A stretch of 55,741 nt of DNA from assembly GCA_025358075.1 (NCBI GenBank), contig JANYKU010000001.1, forward strand, positions 1 through 55,741. Direction: 5' to 3'. Under the pieces are notes generated by a model. The model had not been told where the DNA came from, ran no database searches, and was given only the letters and a program-made list of their open reading frames with translations. Source of the stretch: Ilumatobacteraceae bacterium. GTDB lineage: Bacteria; Actinomycetota; Acidimicrobiia; Acidimicrobiales; Ilumatobacteraceae. This document shows, one piece after another, positions 32,167-41,081 of the stretch (within the stretch, counting starts at the first letter, position 1; each line of letters begins with the position of its first letter). The translations under genes and the position numbers were made by a program.

Positions 32167-33081
32167 ATGGACTTCAGCCCGCAGACCGTTCGCAGTGCCG
32201 GTTTCAGAACCGTCAAAAAGGGATACGACCAGTCCGAGGTAGACGACTTCAAAGAAAAGGTCGCGACCGCGATCGAGACCGCCCAGAACCAGGCGACAGC
32301 GATGGAAGCCCGTGCCCGCGCCGCCGTGGCCAAGCTGCAAGAAGTCTCGCAACAGGTCACCAGCGGAACACGCGACGGCGGCGCATCGCCATCTCACAGC
32401 GACGAAGACGCCGAGATGATCAGTCGAACGCTCCTGCTGGCTCAACGCACCGCAGACACCACCGTCGCCCAGGCCAATGCCGATGCCGAGTCGATCACGG
32501 TCAGGGCCCGAGTCGACGCCACGACAGTGATCGACAACGCCCGGGCGATGGCCGACAAGTTGCTCGACGAGGCACGCCTCGAGGCTCGTCGTTCCGCCGA
32601 GAACGAGCGCATCAAGGCCGAGAACGAAGTGCAGGCCCTCTTGGCTCGCCGAGATTTCCTCCTTTCCGATGTCGATCATCTCGAGCACCATCTCGACGTG
32701 CAGCGCGAGCGGCTTCGCGACGCTGCCGTCTCATTGCACGAGCTGATCGAACGAGTGCCCGGTGGCCTCGGTGATCTGCGTCGGCCGCTGCTGTCGGCAT
32801 CTGCCGAGTCGCCACCGTCGGGCCCGCCAGTCGACAGCTCGTCGATGTCGGAGGTCAGCGACTTCGCCAACGCGGCGGGCGATGCTCCCGGTTCGGTGGT
32901 CGAAGATCCGGCTGCGCTCCTCGATGCGACGCCATCGGAAATGGCGTCCGCCAGTTCCGATGACCTCGATGAGACCAGCTTGATGAGTCTCGATCTACAG
33001 CTCGATCACCAGCCGGCAACCGCGCCGAAGTGGTCGGCCTCGGGAGACGATCCGCTGATCGTCGGCGACGAACTGCAGTGA
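32167..33081 (+). CDS. divIVA: DivIVA-domain polar growth/septum protein
   Basis: This 304-residue protein has the DivIVA N-terminal membrane-binding motif RSAGFRTVKKGYDQSEVDDF. A long helical, coiled-coil region follows (about residues 30-205, with Ala/Glu/Arg-rich heptads), then an acidic Ser/Pro-rich tail ending at GDELQ. Proteins of this type (Wag31 in mycobacteria) mark curved membrane and recruit wall synthesis. Gene order sepF-divIVA-ileS is common, and the usual yggT between sepF and divIVA is absent. Confidence 0.88.
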   Translation: MDFSPQTVRSAGFRTVKKGYDQSEVDDFKEKVATAIETAQNQATAMEARARAAVAKLQEVSQQVTSGTRDGGASPSHSDEDAEMISRTLLLAQRTADTTVAQANADAESITVRARVDATTVIDNARAMADKLLDEARLEARRSAENERIKAENEVQALLARRDFLLSDVDHLEHHLDVQRERLRDAAVSLHELIERVPGGLGDLRRPLLSASAESPPSGPPVDSSSMSEVSDFANAAGDAPGSVVEDPAALLDATPSEMASASSDDLDETSLMSLDLQLDHQPATAPKWSASGDDPLIVGDELQ

Positions 33082-33108
33082 TCACCGCCACCGATCAACT
33101 CGCAGCGG

Positions 33109-33114
33109 TAGGAT
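33109..33114 (+). promoter_or_regulatory. -10 box (TAGGAT) of the ileS T-box transcript
   Basis: TAGGAT ends six bases before 33121, where the first structured base of the T-box leader would lie. The transcript would be about 188 bases long before the ileS ATG. Confidence 0.45.
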
Positions 33115-33120
33115 TTTGAA

Positions 33121-33308
33121 ACGGCGTTGACGAGGTAATCACCTCCGAGCTTTCGGAAGAACGGCCACCAGGCTCAGTAGAACCGAACGGGTCCAGCCCG
33201 ATATCGCTGGCGCAATCGAGGGGTTGCCGTCTGCGGGTGGCAGCAAGCAGGGTGGGATCGCGAGCTCACAACTCGTCCCTGTGCAAACGACACAGCAGGA
33301 GCCCGCAG
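33121..33308 (+). promoter_or_regulatory. T-box riboswitch (translational, ultrashort stem I) for ileS
   Basis: The leader holds AGGGTGGGATCGCG (33249-33262), close to the T-box consensus AGGGUGGNACCGCG. CAGGG (33248-33252) pairs with CCCTG (33277-33281), and CGAG (33261-33264) with CTCG (33272-33275), leaving the tRNA-acceptor bulge between. Near the 5' end GAGGT (33132-33136) pairs with ACCTC (33141-33145), displaying an AATC loop with the isoleucine codon ATC. This is the ultrashort stem I known for actinobacterial ileS T-boxes. AGTAGAAC (33176-33183) resembles the stem II S-turn. The alternative helix pairs 33276-33283 with 33291-33300 and would hide the AGGAG ribosome site, so control is predicted at translation. 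Confidence 0.85.
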
Positions 33309-36300
33309 ATGTACCCCGAAGTCGACCCGCAACCTTCATTCCCCGCAATCGAGACCGACGTACTCGAGTCGTGGGCGGAGCGCGACACGTTTGGCGAGTC
33401 GATTCGCCGTCGAGCCGACGCTGATGAGTTCGTCTTCTACGACGGCCCCCCGTTCGCCAACGGCCTGCCCCACTACGGCCATCTGCTCACGGGTTTCGTC
33501 AAGGATGCCGTGCCGCGATATCAGACGATGCGCGGCAAGCGCGTCGAGCGCCGCTTCGGCTGGGATTGCCACGGGCTTCCTGCCGAGGTGGTCGTCGAGA
33601 AGGAGCTCGGCATCAGTGGCCATCCGGCGATCACGAAGTTCGGCATCGACAAGTTCAACGATGCCTGTCGCACGAGCGTGCTGAGGTTCACCGACGAGTG
33701 GCAGCGATACGTCACCCGGCAGGCCCGCTGGGTCGACTTCGACAACGACTACAAGACACTCGACCGGCCCTACATGGAGAGCGTGATGTGGGCGTTCAAG
33801 ACCTTGTGGGACAAGGGGCTGATCTACGAAGGATTTCGAGTCCTCGCATATTGCTGGCGATGTGAGACGCCGCTCAGCAACACCGAGACGCGAATGGACG
33901 ACGTGTACCGCGACCGTCAGGACCCCGCGCTCACCGTTCAGTTCCAGCTCGACACGGGCGAGCGGATGCTGGCGTGGACGACGACTCCGTGGACGCTGCC
34001 GAGCAACCTGGCGCTGGCCGTCGCACCCGACGTCGACTACGCCGTCATGGAGGAGAAAGGTGTGCGGTACATCCTTGCCGAAGCCCGTCTTCCTGCGTAT
34101 GAACGCGAGCTCGCCGATGCCGTTCGCGTCGCCACGCTCAAAGGCAGTGAGCTCGTCGGGCGGCACTACGCGCCGCTGTTCCCGTACTTCGCTGATGCGC
34201 CCAACGCGTTTCAGGTTCTCTCCGGTGCGTTCGTCACAACGGAAGACGGCACGGGCATCGTCCACATGGCACCTGGTTTCGGCGAGGACGACCAGAACGC
34301 GTGCAACGCCGTCGGCATACCCACGATCTGTCCGATGGACGAGCACGGGCGGTTCACGGCCGACGTTCCTACGTGGGCCGGCATGCACGTGTTCGACGCC
34401 AACAGCGAAGTCGTCAAGGAGTTGAAGTCACGCGGTGTCGTCGTCCGTCACGACACGTACCAGCACTCGTATCCGCATTGCTGGCGATGCGCCGAACCGC
34501 TGGTCTACCGGGCCATCAGTAGCTGGTTCGTGCAGGTCACCGCGTTCCGAGACCGCATGAGCGAGCTGAACCAGCAGATCCACTGGGTTCCCGAGCACGT
34601 CAAGGAGGGCAGCTTCGGCAAGTGGCTGGCCAACGCACGCGACTGGAGCATCAGTCGCAATCGGTTCTGGGGTTCGCCGATCCCCGTGTGGCGAAGCGAC
34701 GATCCCGACTACCCGCGAATCGACGTCTACGGATCGATCGCCGATCTGGAGCGCGACTTCGGCGTGCAGATCGACGACCTGCACCGTCCCTATGTCGACG
34801 TGCTCGTACGTCCCAACCCCGATGATCCGACCGGGAAATCAACGATGCGACGGGTCACCGAGGTGTTGGACTGCTGGTTCGAGTCGGGCTCGATGCCCTT
34901 CGCCCAGGTTCACTATCCGTTCGAGAACGCCGACTGGTTCGAGAACCACTATCCCGGCGACTTCATCGTCGAGTACATGGCCCAGACGCGTGGCTGGTTC
35001 TACACCTTGCACGTTCTGGCGACGGCGCTCTTCGATCGGCCGGCCTTCCGCAACTGCGTGAGTCACGGCGTGGTGTTGGGCGACGACGGACAGAAGATGT
35101 CGAAGAGCCTCGACAACTACCCCGACCCGATGATGGTCTTCGACAACTACGGCGCCGACGCGATGCGCTGGCACCTCTTGTCGTCGACGATCCTGCGCGG
35201 TGGGGATCTTGCTGTCACCGAGAACGGGATCCGCGAGAGCGTGCGTCATGTCGTCCTGCCGATGTGGAACACCTATTCGTTCTTCACGATGTATGCCAAC
35301 GCCGCCGGCTATACCGCGCAACGACGCGTCGAGTCGGGCGATCCACTCGATCAGTACATCCTCGGAAAGCTCCGCGCCTTGGTGCTCGAGGTCACGTCGG
35401 CGATGGAGGCCTACGATCTCTTCGCCGCATGCGGCACAGTGCGCACGTTCCTCGACGCCTTGACCAACTGGTACGTCCGCCGTTCGAGGGAGCGGTTCTG
35501 GGCTGGCGATCCCGAGGCGCTCGACGTGCTCTGGACCGTGCTCACGACGCTGTGTCAGATTGCTGCGCCGCTGCTGCCGTTGACGACCGAAGCCGTCTAC
35601 CGGGGTCTGGTCGGTGACGACAGCAGCGTGCACCTCACCGACTGGCCGGCCGGCACCGACCTCGCCGATTCGCCCGCGCTCGTGACTGCAATGGATCGCG
35701 TCCGCGAGGTGTGCAGCGCCTCGTCGGCCGTGCGCAAGGCAACGGGACGGCGGGTTCGTCAACCGCTGTCCAGACTGACGATCGCTGCACGAGATGCCGA
35801 ATCACTGGAGCCCTTCCGCGGAATCATCGCCGACGAGATCAATGTCAAAGAGGTGGTGCTGTCGACGGATCTCGATGCGGTCGGACAGTTCGAGCTCACC
35901 GTGGTTCCCAGCGTGCTCGGTCCCCGCGTCGGCGCAGACGTGCAGAAGGTGATCGGCGCGGTCAAGCAAGGTCGTTGGAGCCAGGACGACGCAACCGGGG
36001 TCGTCACGGCCGGGGGCATCGACCTCGCCGAAGGTGAGTACTCACTGCGGCTCGTCGCCGCCGACCCATCTCGGGCAACGACACTTCCGGCCAACACCGG
36101 AGTCGTCGTGCTCGACACGGATCTCACACCCGAGCTCGAAGCCGAGGGTGTGGCCCGCGATCTGGTCAGGCTCGTGCAGCAGGCTCGCCGCGATGCCGGG
36201 CTGCACGTCAGCGATCGCATCGCCCTTCGACTCGGCGTTCCCAAGTCGATTCGCGATCAGGTCGAGCCGTTCAGCGCACTGATCACCGAACCGACGCTGG

Positions 36301-36395
36301 CCGTGTCGCTGACCTTCGCGCCGGGGGAGCCGAACGCCGAACTCGACGCACAAGCGGTGTCGATCGGCGTCACGAAGGTTCCCGCAAGCGCCTGA
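33309..36395 (+). CDS. ileS: Isoleucyl-tRNA synthetase
   Basis: This 1028-residue class I aminoacyl-tRNA synthetase charges tRNA-Ile. The HIGH-type motif is HYGH in [27 protein letters not shown] is typical of the Ile/Val/Leu group, the KMSKS loop is [14 protein letters not shown], and the editing domain has [16 protein letters not shown]. The C-terminal part is of the longer, eukaryote-like type with [13 protein letters not shown] 33309 follows an AGGAG site that the T-box leader can sequester. An earlier ATG in the same frame lies within the riboswitch and is not used. Confidence 0.96.
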   Translation: MYPEVDPQPSFPAIETDVLESWAERDTFGESIRRRADADEFVFYDGPPFANGLPHYGHLLTGFVKDAVPRYQTMRGKRVERRFGWDCHGLPAEVVVEKELGISGHPAITKFGIDKFNDACRTSVLRFTDEWQRYVTRQARWVDFDNDYKTLDRPYMESVMWAFKTLWDKGLIYEGFRVLAYCWRCETPLSNTETRMDDVYRDRQDPALTVQFQLDTGERMLAWTTTPWTLPSNLALAVAPDVDYAVMEEKGVRYILAEARLPAYERELADAVRVATLKGSELVGRHYAPLFPYFADAPNAFQVLSGAFVTTEDGTGIVHMAPGFGEDDQNACNAVGIPTICPMDEHGRFTADVPTWAGMHVFDANSEVVKELKSRGVVVRHDTYQHSYPHCWRCAEPLVYRAISSWFVQVTAFRDRMSELNQQIHWVPEHVKEGSFGKWLANARDWSISRNRFWGSPIPVWRSDDPDYPRIDVYGSIADLERDFGVQIDDLHRPYVDVLVRPNPDDPTGKSTMRRVTEVLDCWFESGSMPFAQVHYPFENADWFENHYPGDFIVEYMAQTRGWFYTLHVLATALFDRPAFRNCVSHGVVLGDDGQKMSKSLDNYPDPMMVFDNYGADAMRWHLLSSTILRGGDLAVTENGIRESVRHVVLPMWNTYSFFTMYANAAGYTAQRRVESGDPLDQYILGKLRALVLEVTSAMEAYDLFAACGTVRTFLDALTNWYVRRSRERFWAGDPEALDVLWTVLTTLCQIAAPLLPLTTEAVYRGLVGDDSSVHLTDWPAGTDLADSPALVTAMDRVREVCSASSAVRKATGRRVRQPLSRLTIAARDAESLEPFRGIIADEINVKEVVLSTDLDAVGQFELTVVPSVLGPRVGADVQKVIGAVKQGRWSQDDATGVVTAGGIDLAEGEYSLRLVAADPSRATTLPANTGVVVLDTDLTPELEAEGVARDLVRLVQQARRDAGLHVSDRIALRLGVPKSIRDQVEPFSALITEPTLAVSLTFAPGEPNAELDAQAVSIGVTKVPASA

Positions 36396-36436
36396 ACGAG
36401 CCACTACGGTCCGTCCTCATCGCGTCGCTCCGGCGA

Positions 36437-36442
36437 TAGCAT
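36437..36442 (+). promoter_or_regulatory. Possible -10 box (TAGCAT) for the DksA-like/lspA operon
   Basis: TAGCAT lies in the 82-base gap after ileS, 35 bases before the ATG. The message would include the GGAGG ribosome site. Confidence 0.3.
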
Positions 36443-36477
36443 CGCAGCCTCACCTGGGTCGACGGAGGTTCACACAG

Positions 36478-37347
36478 ATGGCAAGTGCCAAGAAGGCTCC
36501 CGCAAAGAAGGCTCCACCCAAGAAGGTCTTGGCGAAGTCGACCGTTTCGAAGAAGGCTGCATCCCCTGCGAAGAAGGCGGTGGCCGTGAAATCGACCGCC
36601 CCGAAGAAGAGCGCGGCTCCCGTCAAGACGGCCGCGGCCAAGCACACTGCGCCACCCGCGAAGAAGGCTGCTGCGCCGGCCAAGCACACTGCGCCACCGG
36701 CGAAGAAGGCTGCTGCACCGGCGAAGAAGGCTGCTGCGCCGGCGAAGAAGGCTGCTGCGCCGGCCAAGCACACTGCGCCACCCGCGAAGAAGGCTGCTGC
36801 GCCGGTCAAGAAGGCCGCTGAGCCGGTCAAGAAGGCCGCCGAACCGCCCACCATCGCGGCGCCTGCTCCGGCCAAGAAGGCGGCGCCCCCGAAGAAGGCC
36901 GCGTCAGCCCCAACGACGATCGACATCCCCGCGGTGAAGGGCGTGACGAAGGACGGCGTCGCCTATACGAGGGACTTCGACGTCAAGTTCCTCACCGCGC
37001 AGCGAGCACAGCTGATCGAAGAAAAGGCGGCGCTGCTCGGCCAGGCCGTTCGTCTCGAGGACGAAGCCAACTCATTGATCGAAGAGCAGGAGATGGGCGA
37101 CGTGCAGTTCGACGACGAGGGTGGCGAGGGCGACACGATGGTCGTCGAGCGCGAGCGCGATCTGACGTTGTCGGCGCAAGCTCGCCAGACGATCGCCGAC
37201 ATCGACACGGCGCTCTCCCGTCTTGCAATCGGTAGCTACGGCTACTCCACCGAGTCCGGCCGCCCGATTCCGCGTGAGCGTCTGCAAGCCATCCCGTGGG
37301 CGACGATGCTCGTCGAGGAGAAGGTCGGCGGGATCGGCCGTCGATGA
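36478..37347 (+). CDS. DksA/TraR-family protein with histone H1-like tail, no zinc Cys
   Basis: This 289-residue protein has two parts. Residues 1 to about 145 are a Lys/Ala/Pro-rich tail with PAKKAAA and KHTAPPAKKAAA repeats, like eukaryotic H1 and bacterial H1-like DNA-binding tails. Residues of about 150-289 match the DksA/TraR plan. They have a coiled-coil hairpin (DFDVKFLTAQRAQLIEEKAA and DLTLSAQARQTIADIDTALS) then GSYGYSTESGRPIPRERLQA and IPWATMLVEE. In DksA/TraR proteins the GxYGxCxxCGxxIPxxRL element carries zinc Cys, and here these are Ser/Thr and no Cys is present. It likely binds DNA or RNA polymerase. Function is unproven. It overlaps lspA by four bases. Confidence 0.75.
   Translation: MASAKKAPAKKAPPKKVLAKSTVSKKAASPAKKAVAVKSTAPKKSAAPVKTAAAKHTAPPAKKAAAPAKHTAPPAKKAAAPAKKAAAPAKKAAAPAKHTAPPAKKAAAPVKKAAEPVKKAAEPPTIAAPAPAKKAAPPKKAASAPTTIDIPAVKGVTKDGVAYTRDFDVKFLTAQRAQLIEEKAALLGQAVRLEDEANSLIEEQEMGDVQFDDEGGEGDTMVVERERDLTLSAQARQTIADIDTALSRLAIGSYGYSTESGRPIPRERLQAIPWATMLVEEKVGGIGRR
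36640..36840 (+). repeat. In-frame tandem repeats encoding the H1-like tail
   Basis: Copies of AAGCACACTGCGCCACC begin at 36640, 36682 and 36766, spaced 42 and 84 bases (14 codons and its double). They are interleaved with 21-base units based on GCGAAGAAGGCTGCTGC. The near-identity at DNA level indicates recent duplication, and copy number should vary between strains. Confidence 0.8.
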
Positions 37348-37892
37348 CGGACGACGCCGAGGCCGGAATGCTCTCGACGACTCCGACCGCCTCGGCCACG
37401 AAGCCGGCACCGACGGAAGCGCATCCGGTCCCGGCTCTGACTGGTGCGATCGCCGTGCTCGTCATCGCCCTCGATCAACTCACCAAGCGGTGGGCGCTCT
37501 CCGGGCTGACCGGGCGTAAGCCGCGTCACGTGGTCTGGACACTGCAGTGGAACCTCACGCGCAACAGTGGCATGGCGTTCTCGAAGGCCCAGGGCATCGG
37601 TCCGGTGATCGGAATCGGCGCCATGCTCGTCGTGCTGTGGCTGGCCTGGTCGAGTCGCAACATGACCGGCCGGGTCACTGCTGTAGCCGCCGGGCTGATC
37701 GCCGGTGGGGCCATCGGCAACCTCTGCGATCGCTTGTTCCGCGGTGGTCACTTCCTGCGCGGGTCGGTGATCGACTTCATCGACTTCCAGTGGTTCCCGA
37801 TCTTCAACGTGGCCGACATGGCCATCGACATCGGCGGTGTGCTGTTCGTGTTGTGGACGGCATTCGCCTATAGCAAGGCACGCGCGGCGTGA
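37344..37892 (+). CDS. lspA: Lipoprotein signal peptidase
   Basis: This 182-residue membrane aspartic protease cleaves prolipoproteins before the lipidated Cys. It has four hydrophobic helices. The catalytic pair is visible in GNLCDRLFRGG plus SVIDFIDF, and FNVADMAIDIG. The hydrophilic N-terminus is about 30 residues. ATG 37344 overlaps the preceding stop. A natural substrate in this window is the LpqB-like lipoprotein. Confidence 0.93.
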   Translation: MTDDAEAGMLSTTPTASATKPAPTEAHPVPALTGAIAVLVIALDQLTKRWALSGLTGRKPRHVVWTLQWNLTRNSGMAFSKAQGIGPVIGIGAMLVVLWLAWSSRNMTGRVTAVAAGLIAGGAIGNLCDRLFRGGHFLRGSVIDFIDFQWFPIFNVADMAIDIGGVLFVLWTAFAYSKARAA

Positions 37893-38806
37893 TCCACGAA
37901 GAGATCCCACCCGCACTGGCAGGCGAGCGGTTGGACCGGATCGTTGCCCTGGTCACCGATGCCAGTCGTTCCGACGCCGCGGCACTGGTTGCCGCCGGCG
38001 GAGTGCTGGTCGACGGCGCAGTCATCACATCGGGGAAGCAACGCCTGCAACTCGGCCAGCAGATCGATGTCGACGAGTCGAAGCTGCCGGTCGTGGATCC
38101 ACCTGCAGCCGACCCGACGATCGACTACACGGTGGTCTACGAGGACGAGCATGTGATCGTGGTCGACAAGCCGGCCGGGCTCGTCGTGCATCCGGGTGCG
38201 GGGAACCTCACCGGAACGTTGGTCAACGGTTTGTTGGCGAGGTATCCCGAGATTGCCGACGTCGGTGAGGCCCACCGCCCCGGCATCGTCCATCGGCTCG
38301 ACATCGGCACCTCCGGGCTGATGGTCGTCGCTCGTTCGGTGCGGGCCTACCACTCATTGGTCTACGCCCTGTCGCAACGTGAGGTCACGCGGCTCTATCG
38401 AACGATGGTGTGGGGGCACCTGGCCAACCCCACCGGTGTGATCGACGCGCCGATCGGTCGCGACCATCGCGACCCGATGCGAATGGGGGTCGTGGTCGAC
38501 GGCAAGTCGGCGCGCACCCGCTATCACGTGCTCGCCGCATACAACATGCCGGCAGAGGCCAGTGGGCTGGAGTGCCGACTCGAGTCCGGTCGTACTCATC
38601 AGATCAGGGTGCATCTGGCGGCGATCGGCCATCCTGTCGTCGCCGACGGAACCTACGGGGGCATTCGTCACGCCATCGTCGCCTCACGACCATTCCTGCA
38701 TGCGGCCGAACTGGCCTTTGTTCATCCCGGAACCGGTGAGTCGATGTCGTTCACATCGCCGCTGCCCGATGATCTCGTCGCGGTCGAATCGCAGTTCACA
38801 ACGTAG
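37889..38806 (+). CDS. RluA-family 23S rRNA pseudouridine synthase
   Basis: This 305-residue enzyme has an N-terminal S4 RNA-binding domain (AGERLDRIVALVTDASRSDA) and a catalytic domain with VVDKPAGLVVHPGAG. The catalytic Asp is D138 in HRLDIGTSGLMVVA. SGRTHQIRVHLAAIGHPVVAD is conserved. It is most like RluD, which modifies helix 69 of 23S rRNA, and the lspA-rluD order is common in Gram-positive bacteria. The GTG start overlaps the lspA stop. Its 3' end overlaps the convergent Rrf2 gene by 11 bases. Confidence 0.9.
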   Translation: MIHEEIPPALAGERLDRIVALVTDASRSDAAALVAAGGVLVDGAVITSGKQRLQLGQQIDVDESKLPVVDPPAADPTIDYTVVYEDEHVIVVDKPAGLVVHPGAGNLTGTLVNGLLARYPEIADVGEAHRPGIVHRLDIGTSGLMVVARSVRAYHSLVYALSQREVTRLYRTMVWGHLANPTGVIDAPIGRDHRDPMRMGVVVDGKSARTRYHVLAAYNMPAEASGLECRLESGRTHQIRVHLAAIGHPVVADGTYGGIRHAIVASRPFLHAAELAFVHPGTGESMSFTSPLPDDLVAVESQFTT

Positions 38807-39263
38807 CGAGCCCATCCTCCAAGCGCGCTTCGGGCCACGGGCCCACGCCACGCGCCGCATCGGCGACAGATTGGAGCGTGAACGCTTCGAGGAGTCGTTT
38901 CATCTGCTCGCCGGCCGACTTCCAGATCGCCAACAGCACGCATTGTCCCTCGTGGTCGCATGCCCCATCCTGGTGCGGTTCGCCGAAGTCGCCGAGGCTG
39001 ATCGGACCATCGACTGCAGACAGGATCTCGCCGATTCGGATCTCCGCCGGATGGCGGGCGAGAACATACCCACCTCCCACACCGCGCTTCGACTTCACCA
39101 GGCCCGCGCCTTTCAACGCCAGCAGGATCTGCTCGAGATATGGCTGGGGGATCGCCGTACGCTCGGCGATGTCGCGCACCGACGTGGGGCCGGATCCTTC
39201 CGTGTGCAGCGCCAGTGACAGCAGGGCCCGACAGGCATAATCACCTTTGCTGGAAACGCGCAC
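38796..39263 (-). CDS. Rrf2-family transcriptional regulator
   Basis: This 155-residue winged-helix regulator (VSSKGDYACRALLSLALH, IPQPYLEQILLALKGAGLV, GVGGGYVLARHPAEI) resembles IscR/NsrR/RsrR proteins that sense redox state through an iron-sulfur cluster. The ligand region has C102 and C108 in CDHEGQC (CX5C). The third Cys expected six residues later is W114. The target is unknown. The start is GTG with a TACGAT box six bases upstream. It is divergent from the phosphodiesterase gene, whose promoter it could control. Confidence 0.88.
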   Translation of the reverse strand: MRVSSKGDYACRALLSLALHTEGSGPTSVRDIAERTAIPQPYLEQILLALKGAGLVKSKRGVGGGYVLARHPAEIRIGEILSAVDGPISLGDFGEPHQDGACDHEGQCVLLAIWKSAGEQMKRLLEAFTLQSVADAARGVGPWPEARLEDGLATL

Positions 39264-39269
39264 CCGATC

Positions 39270-39275
39270 ATCGTA
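39270..39275 (-). promoter_or_regulatory. Leaderless -10 box (TACGAT) for the Rrf2 gene
   Basis: TACGAT on the minus strand ends six bases before GTG 39263. It is the same spacing and hexamer as the 4148 and 51505 promoters. Confidence 0.45.
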
Positions 39276-39347
39276 CGGCCTTCTCGCGGGCAGGTGAGGA
39301 ATTCCGGCTGGCGCACGAGGCCGGGAGGTGCTGGACTGACGTTCCCC

Positions 39348-40448
39348 GTGAATGACGAGCCGATCTTCCCCGACTATTCAGCGAACGTGCGCGCCATCGT
39401 GCCGACACTGTTGGCTCCGAAGCGGGGTCTTGGTCGAGGCTGGATGCCAGAGCCGGTTCGAGACGCCCGACAAGTGGTGATCCTGGTGCTCGACGGGCTC
39501 GGGTGGGAGCAGTTCGACGACCACCGCGAGCACATGCCGACACTGGCGACGTTCGAAGGCGGAGCGATCACGACTGTCGTGCCGTCGACGACCGCCACCG
39601 CACTCACCTCGATCACCACTGGGCTCACGCCCGGCGAACATGGCCTCGTCGGCTACCGCATCGACATCGGCGGCGAGGTGCTCAACGTCCTCCGCTGGGC
39701 GACCTCGGCGGGCGACGCACGGCGCAAGCACGAACCGAACCGGGTGCAGCCGTTCGCCCCGTTCATGGGCGAGCCGGTTGCCGTCGTCACCAAGGCCGAC
39801 TTCGAACACAGCGGGTTCACCGAAGCACACTTGCGCGGCGGGCGGTTGTTCGGCTGGCGGGCCTCGTCGAGTCTGGCTGTCACCGTCGGCGAGCTCCTTC
39901 GCGCCGGTGAGCCGTTGATCTACGCCTACTACGACGGCATCGACAAGATCGCCCACGAGCGCGGCTTCGGCGACTACTACAACGCTGAGCTGGGCGCGGC
40001 CGACGACCTCGTCGAGCAACTGAGTGCCCAGTTGACGGAGGGCGCTGCATTGCTGGTCACGGCCGACCACGGCCAGGTCGTCGTCGGCACCGACCTGCGC
40101 GCGCCGGCAGCCGAAGTGCTCAAGCTGACCCGCTACCTCTCCGGCGAAGGCCGGTTCCGCTGGCTCCACGCTCGGCCCGGATCAGCCGAGGAGCTTCTAG
40201 CAGTTGCCCTGGCCCAGCACGGTGACGTGGCATGGGTGATGAGCCGGCAGGAGTTGATCGAGGGCGGTTGGTTCGGGTCGGTGGTCAGCCCTCCGATTGC
40301 GGCGCGGTTGGGTGACGTGGCCCTGATCGCCAAGGCACCGATCAGCTTCATCGACCCCGCCGACAGCGGACCGTTCCCGTTGATTTGTCGACATGGGTCG
40401 CTCACATCTGCTGAGATGCTGGTGCCGTTGCTGGCCCGCGCCAGATGA
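39348..40448 (+). CDS. Alkaline-phosphatase-superfamily phosphodiesterase
   Basis: This protein of about 366 residues belongs to the type I phosphodiesterase/nucleotide pyrophosphatase group. The first metal-binding Asp is in ILVLDGLGWEQF, the likely nucleophile Thr in VPSTTATALTSITTGLTPG, the second metal site is YYDGIDKIAHERG, and LVTADHGQVVV supplies Asp and His ligands. No signal peptide is seen, so it is probably cytoplasmic. GTG 39348 gives VNDEPIFPDYSANVRAI. An upstream ATG at 39294 would add 18 residues without support. Confidence 0.8.
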   Translation: MNDEPIFPDYSANVRAIVPTLLAPKRGLGRGWMPEPVRDARQVVILVLDGLGWEQFDDHREHMPTLATFEGGAITTVVPSTTATALTSITTGLTPGEHGLVGYRIDIGGEVLNVLRWATSAGDARRKHEPNRVQPFAPFMGEPVAVVTKADFEHSGFTEAHLRGGRLFGWRASSSLAVTVGELLRAGEPLIYAYYDGIDKIAHERGFGDYYNAELGAADDLVEQLSAQLTEGAALLVTADHGQVVVGTDLRAPAAEVLKLTRYLSGEGRFRWLHARPGSAEELLAVALAQHGDVAWVMSRQELIEGGWFGSVVSPPIAARLGDVALIAKAPISFIDPADSGPFPLICRHGSLTSAEMLVPLLARAR

Positions 40449-40487
40449 AGTCATCCCAGAGGACCAGATCAGATCAAGGAGCAACCG

Positions 40488-40982
40488 ATGTCGTCGACTG
40501 AAGAACCCCAAGTCACAGCGGCCGAGCCGGCACCGTCCGAACTGCTCGAAACGGTGACCGCGCCCGCCAAGGTGATGCGCATCGGTTCGATGGTCAAGCA
40601 ACTGCTCGAAGAGGTGCGTTCGAGCCCGCTCGACGAGGCAAGCCGAGAGCGCGTGGCGGAGATCTACGAGCGTTCGATCGTCGAGTTGACCGAGGCGCTG
40701 TCACCCGACCTGCAGCACGAGCTCCACAACCTGGCACTGCCGTTCAAGGACGGGGAAATACCCTCCGACGGCGAGCTCCGGGTTGCCAAGGCGCAACTTG
40801 TCGGTTGGCTCGAAGGGCTGTTCCACGGCATCCAAGCCACGCTGTTCGCTCAGCAGATCGCCGCCCGCCAGCAGCTGGAGCAGATGCGCCAGCTGCCGCC
40901 GGGCTCATTGTCGGGCGACCCTGGCGGCCGCGTGCCAGCTGACGCCATCGATGTCGGCGATCGGCCGGGCACCTACCTGTAG
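40488..40982 (+). CDS. bpa: Bacterial proteasome activator Bpa/PafE
   Basis: This 164-residue, mostly helical protein is of the proteasome-activator family (DUF2587). VMRIGSMVKQLLEEVRSSPLDE, SRERVAEIYERSIVELTEAL and GWLEGLFHGIQATLFAQQIA match the four-helix bundle that forms a 12-mer ring on the 20S proteasome. Known members end in GQYL, which opens the gate by docking between alpha subunits. This one ends in GTYL. Proteasome genes are not in the window. An AAGGAG site lies seven bases before the ATG. Confidence 0.87.
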   Translation: MSSTEEPQVTAAEPAPSELLETVTAPAKVMRIGSMVKQLLEEVRSSPLDEASRERVAEIYERSIVELTEALSPDLQHELHNLALPFKDGEIPSDGELRVAKAQLVGWLEGLFHGIQATLFAQQIAARQQLEQMRQLPPGSLSGDPGGRVPADAIDVGDRPGTYL

Positions 40983-41009
40983 GAAAGTCGACCCCGCTGG
41001 AAAAAGCAG

Positions 41010-41015
41010 TAGGGT
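41010..41015 (+). promoter_or_regulatory. Possible -10 box (TAGGGT) for dnaE
   Basis: TAGGGT lies 66 bases before GTG 41082. Transcripts would have a 5' leader of about 60 bases with AGGGAGG before the start, unlike the leaderless genes nearby. Confidence 0.35.
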
Positions 41016-41081
41016 TCGGTCGAATCACATCCGTGTAAGTCGTCGGCCGGTCGAGGGCCAGCAAAGGGAGGTAGTGCGCCA

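Noticed and set aside
41016-41081. Possible riboswitch in the dnaE leader
   Set aside because: The 60-base leader has only an ordinary purine-rich ribosome site and no stable pairing that I could trace.
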